Shown here: piece after piece, positions 1-9,949 of the stretch
Numbering within the stretch: position 1 is the stretch's first letter
Layout: every line of letters starts with the position of its first letter
DNA from: Diphasiastrum complanatum
Lineage: Eukaryota; Streptophyta; Lycopodiopsida; Lycopodiales; Lycopodiaceae
DNA length: 64,000 bases
Direction: 5' to 3'
Assembly (NCBI GenBank): GCA_029204225.1
Contig: CM055098.1
Location: 53,582,054 to 53,646,053 of the forward strand
Notes under the pieces: generated by a model
The model's input: only the letters and a program-made list of their open reading frames with translations
Told to the model about the DNA's origin: nothing
Database searches by the model: none
Made by a program: the position numbers and the translations under genes

Positions 1-117
1 ACACTAGAGCATAAGCAAAGAAAACAAGAGAGATCTCTCCTCCCCCTCCCCCCCAATGGGCACCCTACTACCCTCATATGGATGGCCCATGGACCCCTCC
101 AATGCTTATGGATGCGC

Positions 118-375
118 AGGACATCCGGGTATACAAAGAACGCTTGACTTAGTTCAAAGGCAATTTTGGTGTCCTAAGATTAAAAGTCAGGTAGAGGCCT
201 ATGTACTTAAATGTACTAAGTGCCAGTTAAATAAAGTAGAGAGGCTAAAAGCTAGTGGCCTGTTACATCCTTTAGATATTCCTACTGGAAAGTGGGAAAG
301 TATATTTATGGATTTTGTGGTCGGGCTACATTCGGATATTCATGGAATTACTACAATTAGCAATAGTGAAGCTAA
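118..375 (+). pseudogene. Ty3/gypsy integrase zinc-finger fragment
   Basis: The reading frame contains HPGIQRTL, then CTKCQLNK about 35 residues later, which is the H2C2 zinc-binding module at the N-terminus of gypsy integrases. It is followed by the PTGKWESIFMDFVVGL stretch that leads into the integrase core. In a live element this domain binds the LTR ends. The frame stays open but switches, near position 375, into a copia-type integrase sequence, so the gypsy core domain is missing. It is a fragment joined to another element, not a gene. The wording around the zinc finger is closest to chromovirus-type gypsy elements, which is a family-level judgement. Confidence 0.8.
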
Positions 376-1008
376 GATGTATGTAACTTTCATTGATGAT
401 TTTTGTAGATTTTGTTGATCTATCTATTAAAGAGAAAAGATGAAGTGTATGATGTCTTGTTAAGTTCAAGAATGCAAGGGAGAGCCAATTTTCCACAAAG
501 ATCAAGTGCTTAAAGAGTGACAATGTTGGAGAATACATATTTACCAAGTTTAAGGCTTTTTGTGATGAGCATGGGATCAAGAGGGAGTATACAACACCAA
601 GCAAAATAGAGTGGCCGAGAGGAAGAATAGGACTTTATGTGAAAGTGCCAAAGCCATGAGGTTAAGTGCTAATCTTTATAAGCCATTTTGGGATCAAGCT
701 TTGTTGTGTGCTAATTTCTTGTGCTATAGGTGGCCGAGTGCTGTTTTGGATGGAAGGACACCTTTTGAGATGCTTAAAACTTTTGGATGCACATGCTATG
801 TCAATATAACTCTTGATGATAGGACCAAGGAGGATCCATCTTCAAGGAAAGATATATTCATTGGATATAGTGAGGTGAGTAAAGCCTACAAGATTTACAT
901 TCCTACTACTAATAAGGTTTTATTGGTAGAGATGTCATTTTTGATGAGGGGAATACTCCAAAGGTTTCTTCAAGTGATGATGTTGTAGATGGATCTAACA
1001 TTGAAATG
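376..1008 (+). pseudogene. Ty1/copia integrase fragment
   Basis: Begins at MYVTFIDDFCRFC (first catalytic aspartate region), has a KSDNVGEY-like second aspartate region near 513-535, then VAERKNRTLCESAKAMRL around 610-665 with the catalytic glutamate. It ends in the integrase C-terminal motif TFGCTCYV...GYS and the linker before RT. There are frameshifts near 415 and 600. The last piece, reading VDGSNIE at about 988-1,008, matches the linker of the minus-strand copia piece at 53,159-53,440, so both belong to one copia family. The fragment stops abruptly at about 1,008, where the large gypsy element begins. Confidence 0.82.
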
Positions 1009-1325
1009 ACTTCCTTCTATCTTGCAAATTATGGCGAATCTCCGCAAAATATTCTGCAAGGTTTCGCTCCTAATCCACATATAGACTGAATAATTCCGGA
1101 TAAGCCATATTGATATTTATTAGCAAACCTGCATCATTGAATACGTCTAAATATGCAACCGCTTGTGGTTTGTATAGCTGAAACTGCGACTTTCGCTTCC
1201 AAAAATGTCGCTTATTATCTTCGTTTCACAAAAATTGAAGTTCTTTGATACGGATATATTCGCAAGCATACATAGCCGAAGAGCCTATGTATAACTCTAC
1301 CGATCCGAAAGGTACAACCTGGAAT
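1009..1325. other. Unassigned tail of gypsy element
   Basis: No convincing gene. This stretch lies between the copia fragment and the 3' end of the accessory ORF on the minus strand. It is probably the 3' non-coding end of the large gypsy element. A second LTR matching 9,950-11,182 is not seen, so the 3' LTR seems to be missing. Confidence 0.4.
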
Positions 1326-3295
1326 TTACCCTGGATTATGCCCCAACAGAGACATCCTTTCTGCTTGATAGTGAAAGTCATCCTTCTCCCATGCTCGCTT
1401 CCAGTCGTCGAAGGCGATCCCTACTGCGCCTGGTAGCATCATGTAATCCACACACCATTGCAACTGAATATTAAAAGCATGTGGACACCATTTCCAGAAG
1501 CGATCAACAAATGCACGGAATCTGTCAGCGCATACCTTCAACTGATTTCGCCACATTCGCTATGGTTGAGTAGATGTAGTTGCAAAATTCTGAGTTTGCA
1601 ACTCAGCAGCCAGCTTCTGATCTTCCATTTGTTGCTTTTGGGTTGACAGCTCCTGTTCGAACTGGTCAATCTTCACGATAGCCTCCAGGAATTCTGGATG
1701 GTCTGAGGCTCCGGTGCAGGTAGGCATAGCTTGGAGTTGTTGTGTAAGTTCATCATTTCGCAGCAAGGCCTGCAAATAATCATTGTGCACATCGGGCCCG
1801 CTGCAAGATGGGGTGGCATCACTGGAGAGCTCCTTCAGCTCCGCCAACTCTTCCTCGACAAGTGCCTTCGCATCCTCGAGCGGTTGTAAGAACTTGACTC
1901 AAAAATTGTTGAGCATCTGGCCTTGGAGCTGGTTCAGCTTCGTGAGATCGACAATGATTAACCCTGCGGTGGTGCTCAGGGACAAAGTAGCTTCTGCCTT
2001 TAATCTTGTCATTCGCTCCTCTTATAGATGTTTTTGGAGCGCGACATTATGTTGATTTGCAGCCAAAAGTTGTTGCTTCAAAGAATTGTTTTGAGTCTGA
2101 AAGTTGTCAGACTTGGCCTGAATCGCCTTATTGGTCTGCGTCAAAGAATCAGCTTCCTTTATTAAAGTTTGAAGCTGTGTTTCGAGGGAATGATGTTGTT
2201 CGATCAGCTTTGTGTTGCCTGATTTGAGCGAATCGATCTTCTCAAAGGACTCCTTCAGAGAGTCAAGTGATTTCCTCTCTGAGGTGATAAGCTGCATTGT
2301 GAGTTGATGGCGGTACTTGTCAAACTCATATACTTCAACCACAAGGTTCTTGGCTTTCTCAGTCATGGATCGAAACCACTGGGGCTGGTCGTCTGGTTCT
2401 TCGTCATCTGCCACATGTGCCCCAGTGTTGCCTTCAGCAGCTACGCATCCCTTGTCTGATGTATCTAACTGGATTGTGTCACCCTCAGAGGTGGATGCGC
2501 TTGGCTGCTTCTGAGATGTGGAAGCAAATGCTGGCTTTGAAGAATCCACAGCAGCAGTAGCTCCATCAATGTCCATTGCCACAGCCTCAGTTTCCATACC
2601 AGTGGTGGTTGCTACTTCGATTGTTGGTGCAGCATCGACTGGAACCAGAATAGGTATAGAAAGGATGCTGGAAAGATCTATTGGCTTGGGAACCAACAAT
2701 TTTCTTGTCAGCATGGTTTTCTCTTGATCGCTCAATATGTCAAAATGAGCACAGAGTCGAGATACATGGGCTCCAACGCAAAAAGGCTTTGTCTGTGATA
2801 ACGCCGAAGCACACTGGAGTACCAGCAAGAGCATCTAATATATACCCAAAATTTTGAACTGAAATGGTAGCATCTGCATCCATAAAAAAGATTGCTTGGT
2901 TTGCATATTTACAAAACAGCTTGAATGTTGTATCTCGGATCATAGAGATTTTGTACCCCTTCGTGGGTACGAAACAGTTGCTTAAAAAATGGGCAGCTTC
3001 ATCCACCGAATCTTTGTTAGTTGAAAGCAGCTTCCCATCCAGAGGTAATCCGAGAGCTGTGCAGAACAGGTCTTCAGTGATAGTGAAGAATTGGCCTCGT
3101 ACGTGAACTTTGAAGTCCACCTCCGAAATTGAATGGATGGAGTTCACCAGTACTGACTTCAGAGAGGATGATAAAGGGGTCCACTTTCAAATCACCCAAC
3201 CTGCATCGATCCAAAAAGGACTGGATGGATGTCAGACAGATTCCTGCACGTGCTTTCCAAATAATATTAGAGCTCGAACCTGATGCGGAAGCCAT
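1326..3295 (-). pseudogene. Accessory ORF of gypsy element, coiled coil, degenerate
   Basis: Reading on the minus strand from an ATG at 3,295 (MASASGSSSNI), one protein of roughly 650 residues can be followed with frameshifts near 3,140 and 2,780 and in-frame stops near 2,022, 1,905 and 1,557. The N-terminal third has a globular section with VRGQFFTITEDLFCTALGLP. The middle is acidic and Ser/Thr/Ala-rich. A heptad-like coiled coil rich in Gln, Leu, Lys and Glu covers about 2,340-1,570, and a short W-rich C-terminal domain follows (RFRAFVDRFWKWCP). It lies downstream of integrase, where Athila/Tat gypsy elements can carry an extra ORF. The N-terminal section resembles plant retroelement proteins filed as putative plant transposon protein. 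Function unknown. Confidence 0.6.
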
Positions 3296-3481
3296 TGTTT
3301 GAATGTTGAACGATAGCTTCGTAGATCGCAATAGTTCGCAAAAAGATCCTTTGATCGCAAAGAATGAACGCAGGAAAGCGTAAACTTCACAGGTAGAAAG
3401 TGTAAAGAGAAAAAGTAGTAAATAACTCTGATAAGCAGTAGCGGTGTGAAAGGGATGATCATGTGACATGTGACTTGACAT

Positions 3482-4001
3482 CTGTCACTTCCATTTATGG
3501 AGGACGTGCATGGCTCAGTGTTTGAAACTATAATTTGCCAGATCGATCTTTAATGAAGGAAGACCGTTTGTAAAAAGAAAAAAAATAAATTAAGAAAAAA
3601 AAAACAATATCTGTGAGCATACACACGTGTGAATAATGATGATCACGTGGCCATCATCTTTAATGGAGGGATACAAAAAGTAGGTAGAGAGATTCTCAAA
3701 AATATGCTAGAAAGATTCTAGAAAGTTTCGCAAAACTTTCTCGAAGGATCTTAAAAACAATGTACAGAAACTCACAAAAATTTCTCAAAAAACTGGAGAT
3801 AATGTTAAAAAGTCTCTCAAAAAATTCTCGAAAATACTTTTAAAATGATATTGAAAGATTGAGAGAAGTCAAGAAAATTTCTCGAAAATTTCTAAAAAAT
3901 TTCTAGAAAGAAAAAAAATAAAAGAAAATTCGCGATTATTTTCAGAAAAATACTAGAAAATAATCAGAATAAAAAAAATTCTGGTCAAAGGTAATATTTC
4001 T
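3482..4001. promoter_or_regulatory. AT-rich spacer with TTCnnGAA palindromes
   Basis: No coding. Between about 3,700 and 3,920 the sequence repeats the palindromes TTCTAGAA and TTCTCGAA at least five times among A-rich runs. TTCnnGAA is the core unit of heat-shock elements. On the minus strand this lies just upstream of the accessory ORF, so it could be a promoter region, but it may simply be a degenerate simple repeat. Confidence 0.35.
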
Positions 4002-5200
4002 TTAGTCTGCACCGTTATTACATGTCGGTAATAGTTCACCTTCAAGTGATTGAAGTTGCACAAAACTATTGTCAAACACCTCTATGACTTTATATGGTCC
4101 AAGCCATCGCATATGGAGTTTTCCAGGGAAATTTTGATGGCGACTGTCATATATTAGCGCATAATCATCAGCTTTAAGATCACATTTTTTTATATGATTG
4201 TCATATTTCTTCTTTTTTTGTTTCTGGATTTCCTCCGTTAGTTTTTGTGAAGTCTCTTGAGCTTCAACTAGTTCTTCAATATTAGTCAACCTTTCATTTA
4301 TTAATTTTGCATTTGTTCATTGAGCTTGAATACGAAAGGTTTTCACCTCGAATTCAATTGGCAAGATAGGATGCATACCATATGTAAGGAAATATGGTGT
4401 CTGTTTTGACGTGATTTTCTCTGTGTTGCGATAAGCCCAGAGAACTGATGGTAGTTTCTGATCCCAATTTGTTGCATGTGCTATTTAGTAATTTTAGTCA
4501 GGATCTTACATAAGATTCCATTAGCTCTTTCTGTCAACCCGTTTGCTTTTGGATTATACGGTGTAGTTTTTCTTTGTTTGATCAGGAAATAGGTTGTCAG
4601 CAACCATATCGTATCATTTAGAAAATTTGTTCCTCGGTCACTTACTAATTCAAGTGGACAACCATATCTTGTGATTATACTTTTGAATAAGAACGTCGCG
4701 ACAGTTTTCGCATCGTTTCGTTCGTCGCCTCTGCTTCAACGTTCTTGGTAGCATAATCTGTGGCAACTAGAATATAACAACATTTCGTATGTCGGGTAAC
4801 AGGTTTGATTGGACCGACAAAGTCAATCCCCCACTTCTAGAATGGTGCTAGAGGCAAGATTGGTGTCAATGGCCAATTCATTGCTTTTGTAGGCTTACCA
4901 GATCTCTGGCATGGATCACATGAACGAATAAAATTTGATACATCCTTGAACATTGTTGGCCACCAATACTTGGCAGTCAATATCTTATTAACTGTATTCT
5001 TCAAAGCAAAATGTCCACCAGCATCTTTTGAGTGTAAGGCTTCAACAACCTTTTTAATGTCTTCAGTTTCGAGACATCTTCGTAGTTGATAGTCAGCACC
5101 AAGCTTGTACAGAACATTGTTAATAATTGTATAAGGTGCTACTAATAATTGTATAAGGTGCTACCTTATATTGAAAAACTGTCTTTTGTTCCAAATCGTA
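4002..5200 (-). pseudogene. Ty3/gypsy integrase, degenerate
   Basis: Minus-strand reading gives the zinc-finger end (AKYWWPTMFKDV...CDPCQRSGKP, about 4,980-4,890), the start of the catalytic core ([10 protein letters not shown], about 4,840-4,810) and the C-terminal domain in an open frame at 4,289-4,002 (KADDYALIYDSRHQNFPGKL...WLGPYKVIEVFDN). No chromodomain follows, which fits the Athila/Tat branch. Several stops and frameshifts break the core. A 22-bp tandem duplication at 5,121-5,164 adds a further frameshift upstream of the zinc finger. Confidence 0.85.
5121..5164 (-). repeat. 22-bp tandem duplication
   Basis: The unit taataattgtataaggtgct plus ac occurs twice back to back. 22 is not a multiple of three, so the duplication shifts the polyprotein frame between RNase H and integrase. 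Confidence 0.9.
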
Positions 5201-5215
5201 ACCATCCAAATATAT

Positions 5216-5701
5216 CTAATCCTTTAAATAAATAATAATATCAGAATATAACAAATTTGTAGATGAAATTTCGAATAAATGTTCGGTTAGAAAATCATCA
5301 CTGATAGGGTCTTCAATTTTTCCGGTGTTGAGTCGCGATAGATAATTAGCATTCGTATGATATTTTCCTTGACGAAGCTCTACTTGATAAGTAAATTCTT
5401 GCAGAAGTAGAATCCATCGAGCAATTCGTCCTGATAGATCTGGTTTATTTACAAGATACTTAAGAACATAATGATCCACATGAAAAATAAATGCATATCC
5501 CAACAAATAATGTCAAAATTTTTTAACAGTGAAAATCGTGCCAAGTGCTTCCCTTTCTGTAGCCGAAAAATTCTGCTCTGATGCACTGAGTTGTCGACTC
5601 GCATAGTAGATGGGATAATCCTTCTTCTGGTCGTCCTTCTGGCTTAGAAAGATGCCAATAGCAAATGTAGAAACATCCACATAGCTGTGAAATAAAATAG
5701 C
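5216..5701 (-). pseudogene. Ty3/gypsy RNase H region
   Basis: Continues the minus-strand polyprotein. Visible pieces are YASRQLSASEQNFSATE-type sequence read backwards from about 5,610-5,540, then FHVDHYVLKYLVNKPDLSGRIARWILLLQEF and the tail VELRQGKYHTNANYLSRLN (5,506-5,216). This is the tether and RNase H end of gypsy pol, which degrades RNA in RNA:DNA hybrids during reverse transcription. A stop/frameshift near 5,510-5,540 separates the pieces. Confidence 0.8.
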
Positions 5702-6225
5702 CTAGTTGGGTGGTCTCAGAATAGGAGCATTAATCAACCTTTGCTTAAGATCTTCGAATGCTTTCTGCTGTTCATTCGTCCACAAGTATTCTACTTGTTT
5801 CTTTAGTAGATGTGTAAGAGAGGCAACAATAGAAGCATGATTTTGAATAAATCTCCTGTAATAGCCAACATGTCCTAAGAAAGCTCTTAGTTCACGTAAA
5901 TTGGTTGGTATCTGAAGATTTTTTATAAGCTCGACTTTATCTTTGTCGACTTCTATTTCTCTATTAGATATTCTGTGTCCGAGCAATATTCCTTCTTTCA
6001 TACCAAAAAAACATTTCTCTGGATGAAGAGATAAACAAGTATCTCAACACCATTGCAATGTTAATTTCAGTTTCTGCAGGTGTGTCTTTATATCACTGTA
6101 TACACAGAAATCATCAATAAATATTGCGAGAAAAGTTCTCAGGAAGGCAGCAAAGATTAACATCATAATTCGCTGAAAAGTCGCTGGAGCGTTACAACTG
6201 GCGCTTTTACCGAACACTGAAACCC
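5702..6225 (-). pseudogene. Ty3/gypsy reverse transcriptase, C-terminal half
   Basis: Minus-strand reading shows NAPATFQRIMM (about 6,210-6,175), the catalytic FIDDFCVYSD box (about 6,125-6,095), LSLHPEKCFFGMKEGILLGH and the thumb/connection segment NLRELRAFLGHVGYYRRFI, open from 6,001 to 5,702. The two aspartates of the active-site box are present. A stop codon lies near 6,040. The N-terminal part of RT is missing: the sequence upstream (6,230-6,935) is an unrelated block, and polyprotein coding resumes only at about 6,940. Confidence 0.85.
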
Positions 6226-6436
6226 AGAAGGTAATCAGAGTCAGTTTGAGAAAAATCCCACTTTATTGATAAATCTGAGAAGGTTACATTTCAAGTGTGT
6301 GACCGACCTTAGTCTCTGGGGAGCTGGCATGCCAAGGAGAGTGCCAGGACAACATTCCAGCAAGGGAGGCTGAGACTTGGTTGGAGCTCGCCCTGAGTCG
6401 CAACCCGCACTCCCTTATAGTATTGGTGGGATTTGG

Positions 6437-6760
6437 CACCCCCCTCAAACCAAGCACTCTACCCAGGCTGGTAAAGCACATTTTTCTCTCTCTAGAATTT
6501 TCTCTCTGGAAAGTCATTTTCTCTCTCTAAATTCTATTGATCCCCAAGCTTCCTTTAAGGTGATTGCACATCGATCTGAGCTCTGCACCCCCCCTCATAC
6601 CAAGCACTCTACCCAGGCTGGTGAAGCACGTTTTTCTCTCTCTAAGATTTTCTCTCTCTAGAAAGTCATTTTCTCTCTCTAGATTTTATGGATCCCCAGG
6701 CTTCCTTTAATCATGCCTAGATCGTGTGAGGTGATTGCACATCGATCTGAGCTCTCTGGA
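6437..6760. repeat. Tandem duplication, about 149-bp unit
   Basis: Copy one starts at 6,437 and copy two at 6,586. Both begin with a C-run, continue with caagcactctacccaggctg, CT-rich runs (tctctctctag) and end in gattgcacatcgatctgagc. Copy two has a small insertion near its end. Confidence 0.85.
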
Positions 6761-6788
6761 CTTCGCTAGAATCGATCAAAGATTTTCA

Positions 6789-6928
6789 GCCATGAGAACT
6801 TGGCGCCAGCTGGATTCTAGTCACAGTGGCACCGGGAGCGGCGCCGGCGCCATTGGCGCCGGGAGCAGCAGGGGCGCTGCTGGCGTCGGGGACAATGCTG
6901 GCGCCAGTGGTGCCGAAAGTAAAGCTTG
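6789..6928 (+). repeat. GC-rich GGCGCC tract
   Basis: A local GC-rich island made of variants of ggcgccggg / ggcgctgctggcg. In one frame it reads as a Gly-Ala-Ser repeat, but nothing else supports a protein. The opening ttggcgcc resembles a retroelement primer-binding site; this may be chance. Confidence 0.5.
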
Positions 6929-6939
6929 GAAAGGTAGCT

Positions 6940-7665
6940 TTACAACATATACCCTTCAAACGTCGAGCGACCAGGCAAAAATGTCCTGATACTCCTTCAA
7001 TAGTTCAGTGAATTCCACTAACTCTGATTCTCCAAGTGACTTCGAAACATGCACAAATCTGCCAGGTGCAAGTTCAATCAGTTGAGTAGAATCTGGTAAA
7101 ATGATGTCTTCTGTCATATTGGCCTTGGTATGGCCATGTATTTCACGCATGGTTGACTCCACAGATGTTTTCTTGTCGTCAACCTGGTTCTTGTTACCAA
7201 ATTCGTGTTCAGATTTGTCACTCGAATCGTTAGACTCTTTCGAATTCGTTTCTGCAACGTTAATCTCTTCATACGAAACATCCGCTTCAGCGTCGCAGGC
7301 ATCGAAGAATTCTTCGTCATCAGCATTCTCATAACATTCAAAGTACTGCACTTCAATATCAGATCCATTGGGAAAAATATTCAAGGCATACAAAGATTCT
7401 TCTGATGTAAAATTGGTGTCGAACAAAGGAGTTTCACCTTCATAATTGTCACAACTCCAGGTTATGACTTGTTCTGCTAGCTTACCTCGGTTATTGGTCT
7501 CACCAGTCTGAAATCTCAGCTCTCTGGATTTCCAATGTACACTTGCGTTTGATTGATAAAGCCAAGGTCGTCCAATCAGCACAGAATAAGATGACAAACC
7601 GATTGGTTTGATAACAATAAAATTCATTGTGAATGGCTTGGCTTGAATGTAGACAGTGACATCTT
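6940..7665 (-). pseudogene. Ty3/gypsy protease end and linker to RT
   Basis: Open minus-strand frame of 223 codons at 7,627-6,956. It starts with the flap/C-terminal half of a retropepsin (FIVIKPIGLSSYSVLIGRPWL then SNASVHW), goes through an acidic linker, and ends in the RT entry motif LLKEYQDIFAWSLDV. The sequence upstream of 7,627 continues in the same sense with a stop near 7,665. Family knowledge: this segment joins the aspartic protease to RT in Athila/Tat-type polyproteins. Confidence 0.8.
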
Positions 7666-7699
7666 TCAGTTATCCAACAGGTTTTTGTCGTGTCAAATC

Positions 7700-8095
7700 A
7701 GCTAACTTGATGTTTCGCTATATCGGTTGAATGTCAATCAGCCCTTGAGCATGAGATGTGTCTTTTGTTATTATATTTACACAAAAACCAGAGTCAATTG
7801 GCAATTTTTTGATCAGGCATCCCACACCGAGATCACCTAAATCGATAGACAAAACACCAGCATCTGGCAGAGAAATTTTTTTCTTCTTTTTGAGAACAGA
7901 AAGACCTTTTAGTTGCTTTCTGTAATAAGTGTTATCTGCCAACAGCTGTTCAAAAGTAATGTTCGGATGAAGCGATCCAATATCAGTCACGATGTCATAT
8001 TCTTTCGTCTTTGATTTCAAGGTTGGTTTATCGATAACAACACTAGACAATTTCGTCTTCGCGATTTCTTCGTCCTCATCCTCGAAAGTGACCAC
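7700..8095 (-). pseudogene. Ty3/gypsy aspartic protease, N-terminal part
   Basis: Open minus-strand frame of 125 residues. The segment LGVGCLIKKLPIDSGFCVNIIT corresponds to the retropepsin active-site loop; the usual D-[ST]-G is present as D-S-G. The protease would cut the Gag-Pol polyprotein. It is separated from its C-terminal half (below 7,665) by a stop, so it is inactive as it stands. Confidence 0.75.
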
Positions 8096-8875
8096 CTTTT
8101 CTGCAGCAGCTGTCGAAAGTTCAGCGTTGATGATTTCCTTTGTTTCTGCTGAGATATCTTTTGCAAATAACTTCGCAGCATTGCGGTCATAGTCACGGTC
8201 ATCTTTGAGATCTTCCTTAGTCGTAGATTTGTTCGTTGTTTTGTTAGAGGATTTATTCTTCGAGGATTTTTAGCGTTTTGTTGAAGATTTCTGATCAGGT
8301 TTCGAGGAGCTTTTGCTTCTCGTTGTGACTTTGAATAATTTCTCCATGTCACTTGGCCAGGACTGATCTTCTGTCTTTGCCAGTTTTCCCTCAATAACAT
8401 CAATTCTTTGCACAACAGCATCAGTCGCAGCTTTCGCTTTTGTGTCTGCAGCAGCTGGTGTTGCTACATACTGATATTTGGGTTGCGGCTTCTGCGGCTG
8501 AGGGCAATCAGGATACTTGTGGCCAGGCTCTCTGCAATTCGAACATAATGGTACATAACCAATCCGCTTTTGCGGTTGAGGACAGTCAGGAGAAAAATGT
8601 CCTGGCTCTCCACAATTGTAGCAGTTGCCCAAAACTAGTTTAATCGCGGTTTGAGACTTCTCTGGTCCAACAAATTCAGGAGGATTATGCCTTCTTGGTG
8701 CGAACTTGGGTCTGTCCTGCTGGGTTGATGCTGCAGTACCCTGTACATAGTTAGTAGTCGCATCATTTTGAAAAATAAAAAGTACCTCATGGGCAGGATC
8801 TTCAATGTATTTGACATTCACAGCAGTGTAGTCTTCCTTAGTGTGTCCAGAAGTTCCACATTTCGTACACCACAT
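8096..8875 (-). pseudogene. Ty3/gypsy Gag nucleocapsid with CCHC knuckles
   Basis: The minus-strand frame 8,875-8,270 holds three zinc-knuckle units: CTKCGTSGHTKEDY (last Cys changed to Tyr), CYNCGEPGHFSPDC and CSNCREPGHKYPDC. Basic, Lys/Ser/Thr-rich sequence follows (to about 8,096) in a different frame. The nucleocapsid part of Gag packages element RNA. Two of three knuckles keep all ligands. Confidence 0.88.
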
Positions 8876-9740
8876 TCCTGAGTTGGAAGAAGACGCTTTT
8901 GGTCTTTTATCTGCAACTTTAGAGATCTACACTTTCAAGTCATTAAACTTTTTATTAAGGTCAGCCATATTACTCTTCCAAAGCTTTTCAACTTTAGAAG
9001 TTGACGACTAATTCTCGACAATTTTTGTGTCGTCCTTTCGTTTAATTTGTCATTTATTCTTTCTCTCTCCTTTGTCAGCTTCTAATTCTGATGAATCGCT
9101 GCTTTCAGATTCAGAGCTTGAAGAACTGGTACTTGAATCAGAATCAGAATCTTCATCACTGTCACTAGAATCAGTCTTCGACTTTCAAGATTTCTTCGTC
9201 GATCGTCGCTTTCATGCTAGTTTTGAGGTCTCAAAATTTTTGACACTAGCTATTACTGCTGCTAAGGAGGTCATGTCCCCTTGTCTGCAATACCGATCAA
9301 TCTTTGGTGGTAAACCAGCCAAAAACCATTCGATCTGCATATCTACGGGATATACACCGGTTAGTTTTCCTATGAGATTTTTAACCTTACGTGTATATTT
9401 GTGAAGGGATTCTTTACTCTTCTTCTGAACATTGTTCAGACATCCAAGAATTCTAGATTTGTAACCGATCTCTTTGAACTAGTTCAGAAACGCATCTTTC
9501 AACAAGTACCAGGTTCCTACACGGCTTGGTTCAACTTGACTGTACCATATGCGCGTCTGCTTTCTTAGCAGACCAGGGAAAATTCGTAGTTTGTCTATGT
9601 CAGTTCCCTCGTTATTTGCATTAGCGATTGACTCAAATTGTGAGACATAGCTATCTGCATCATCGAAAGAAGTTCCTTTAAAATAATCGTATTTAATTTT
9701 GGAGATAGAAGTGAAACGTGCAGCAGGACCCTCCATACCG
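8876..9740 (-). pseudogene. Ty3/gypsy Gag, capsid part
   Basis: A minus-strand frame at 9,736-9,479 reads KIKYDYFKGTSFDDADSYVSQFESIANAN...LLRKQTRIWYSQVEP, the conserved retrotransposon gag (capsid) region with the Trp-Tyr box. Downstream (9,478-8,880) Gag continues brokenly with an Asp/Ser/Glu-rich stretch around 9,180-9,080. Gag would form the virus-like particle in the cytoplasm. It starts about 190 bp after the primer-binding site, as expected for an LTR element read on the minus strand. Confidence 0.82.
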
Positions 9741-9926
9741 AAGCTAATTAGGAGTTCAAGTAACTGGGCAGTGATTTCTTCTAGATTTCTTCGACTAGTG
9801 TTCTCACTTTGTCTTTGTAAAAATTCCTCTATAAGCTTACGGTATCATTCTAATCTGGATTCTCTATCTGACATACACTGGAGATGGAAATGGATTTGTC
9901 AGATTTCTTATAACTTTCCTAAACTA

Positions 9927-9948
9927 TCCCCGGCAACAGTGCCAAAAA
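9927..9948 (-). other. Primer-binding site of gypsy element
   Basis: Read on the minus strand: TTTTTGGCACTGTTGCCGGG followed by GA. It differs by one base from the TTGGCGCCGTTGCCGGGG type of site known for Athila/Tat gypsy elements. It lies one or two bases inside the LTR end at 9,950 and sets both orientation and 5' end of the element. Confidence 0.85.
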
Positions 9949-9949
9949 T

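Larger units (their letters stand above)
6230..6935. other. Non-gypsy block replacing the RT N-terminus
   Basis: About 700 bp of sequence interrupts the gypsy polyprotein between the protease-RT linker and the RT catalytic half. It contains a 149-bp tandem duplication (6,437-6,760), CT-rich runs and a GC-rich tract (6,790-6,925). The composition is unlike the AT-rich surroundings. About 150 codons of RT are absent, so this is a replacement or an insertion with deletion. No clear target-site duplication could be set, and no gene is recognised. Confidence 0.6.

Noticed and set aside
1326-3295. Envelope-like membrane protein in the env position
   Set aside because: No signal peptide or membrane segments can be seen; the sequence is coiled coil and low-complexity acidic.
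6783-6800. Second gypsy primer-binding site (ttggcgcc)
   Set aside because: Only eight bases match and they lie in a repeated ggcgcc tract without an LTR end beside it.
6735-6989. Gly-Ala-rich small protein
   Set aside because: Only the GC-rich repeat keeps the frame open; its end runs antisense through gypsy polyprotein coding.
9027-9404. Plus-strand 125-codon Ser/Leu-rich frame
   Set aside because: It is the antisense shadow of an acidic Asp/Ser/Glu-rich part of the gypsy Gag on the minus strand.
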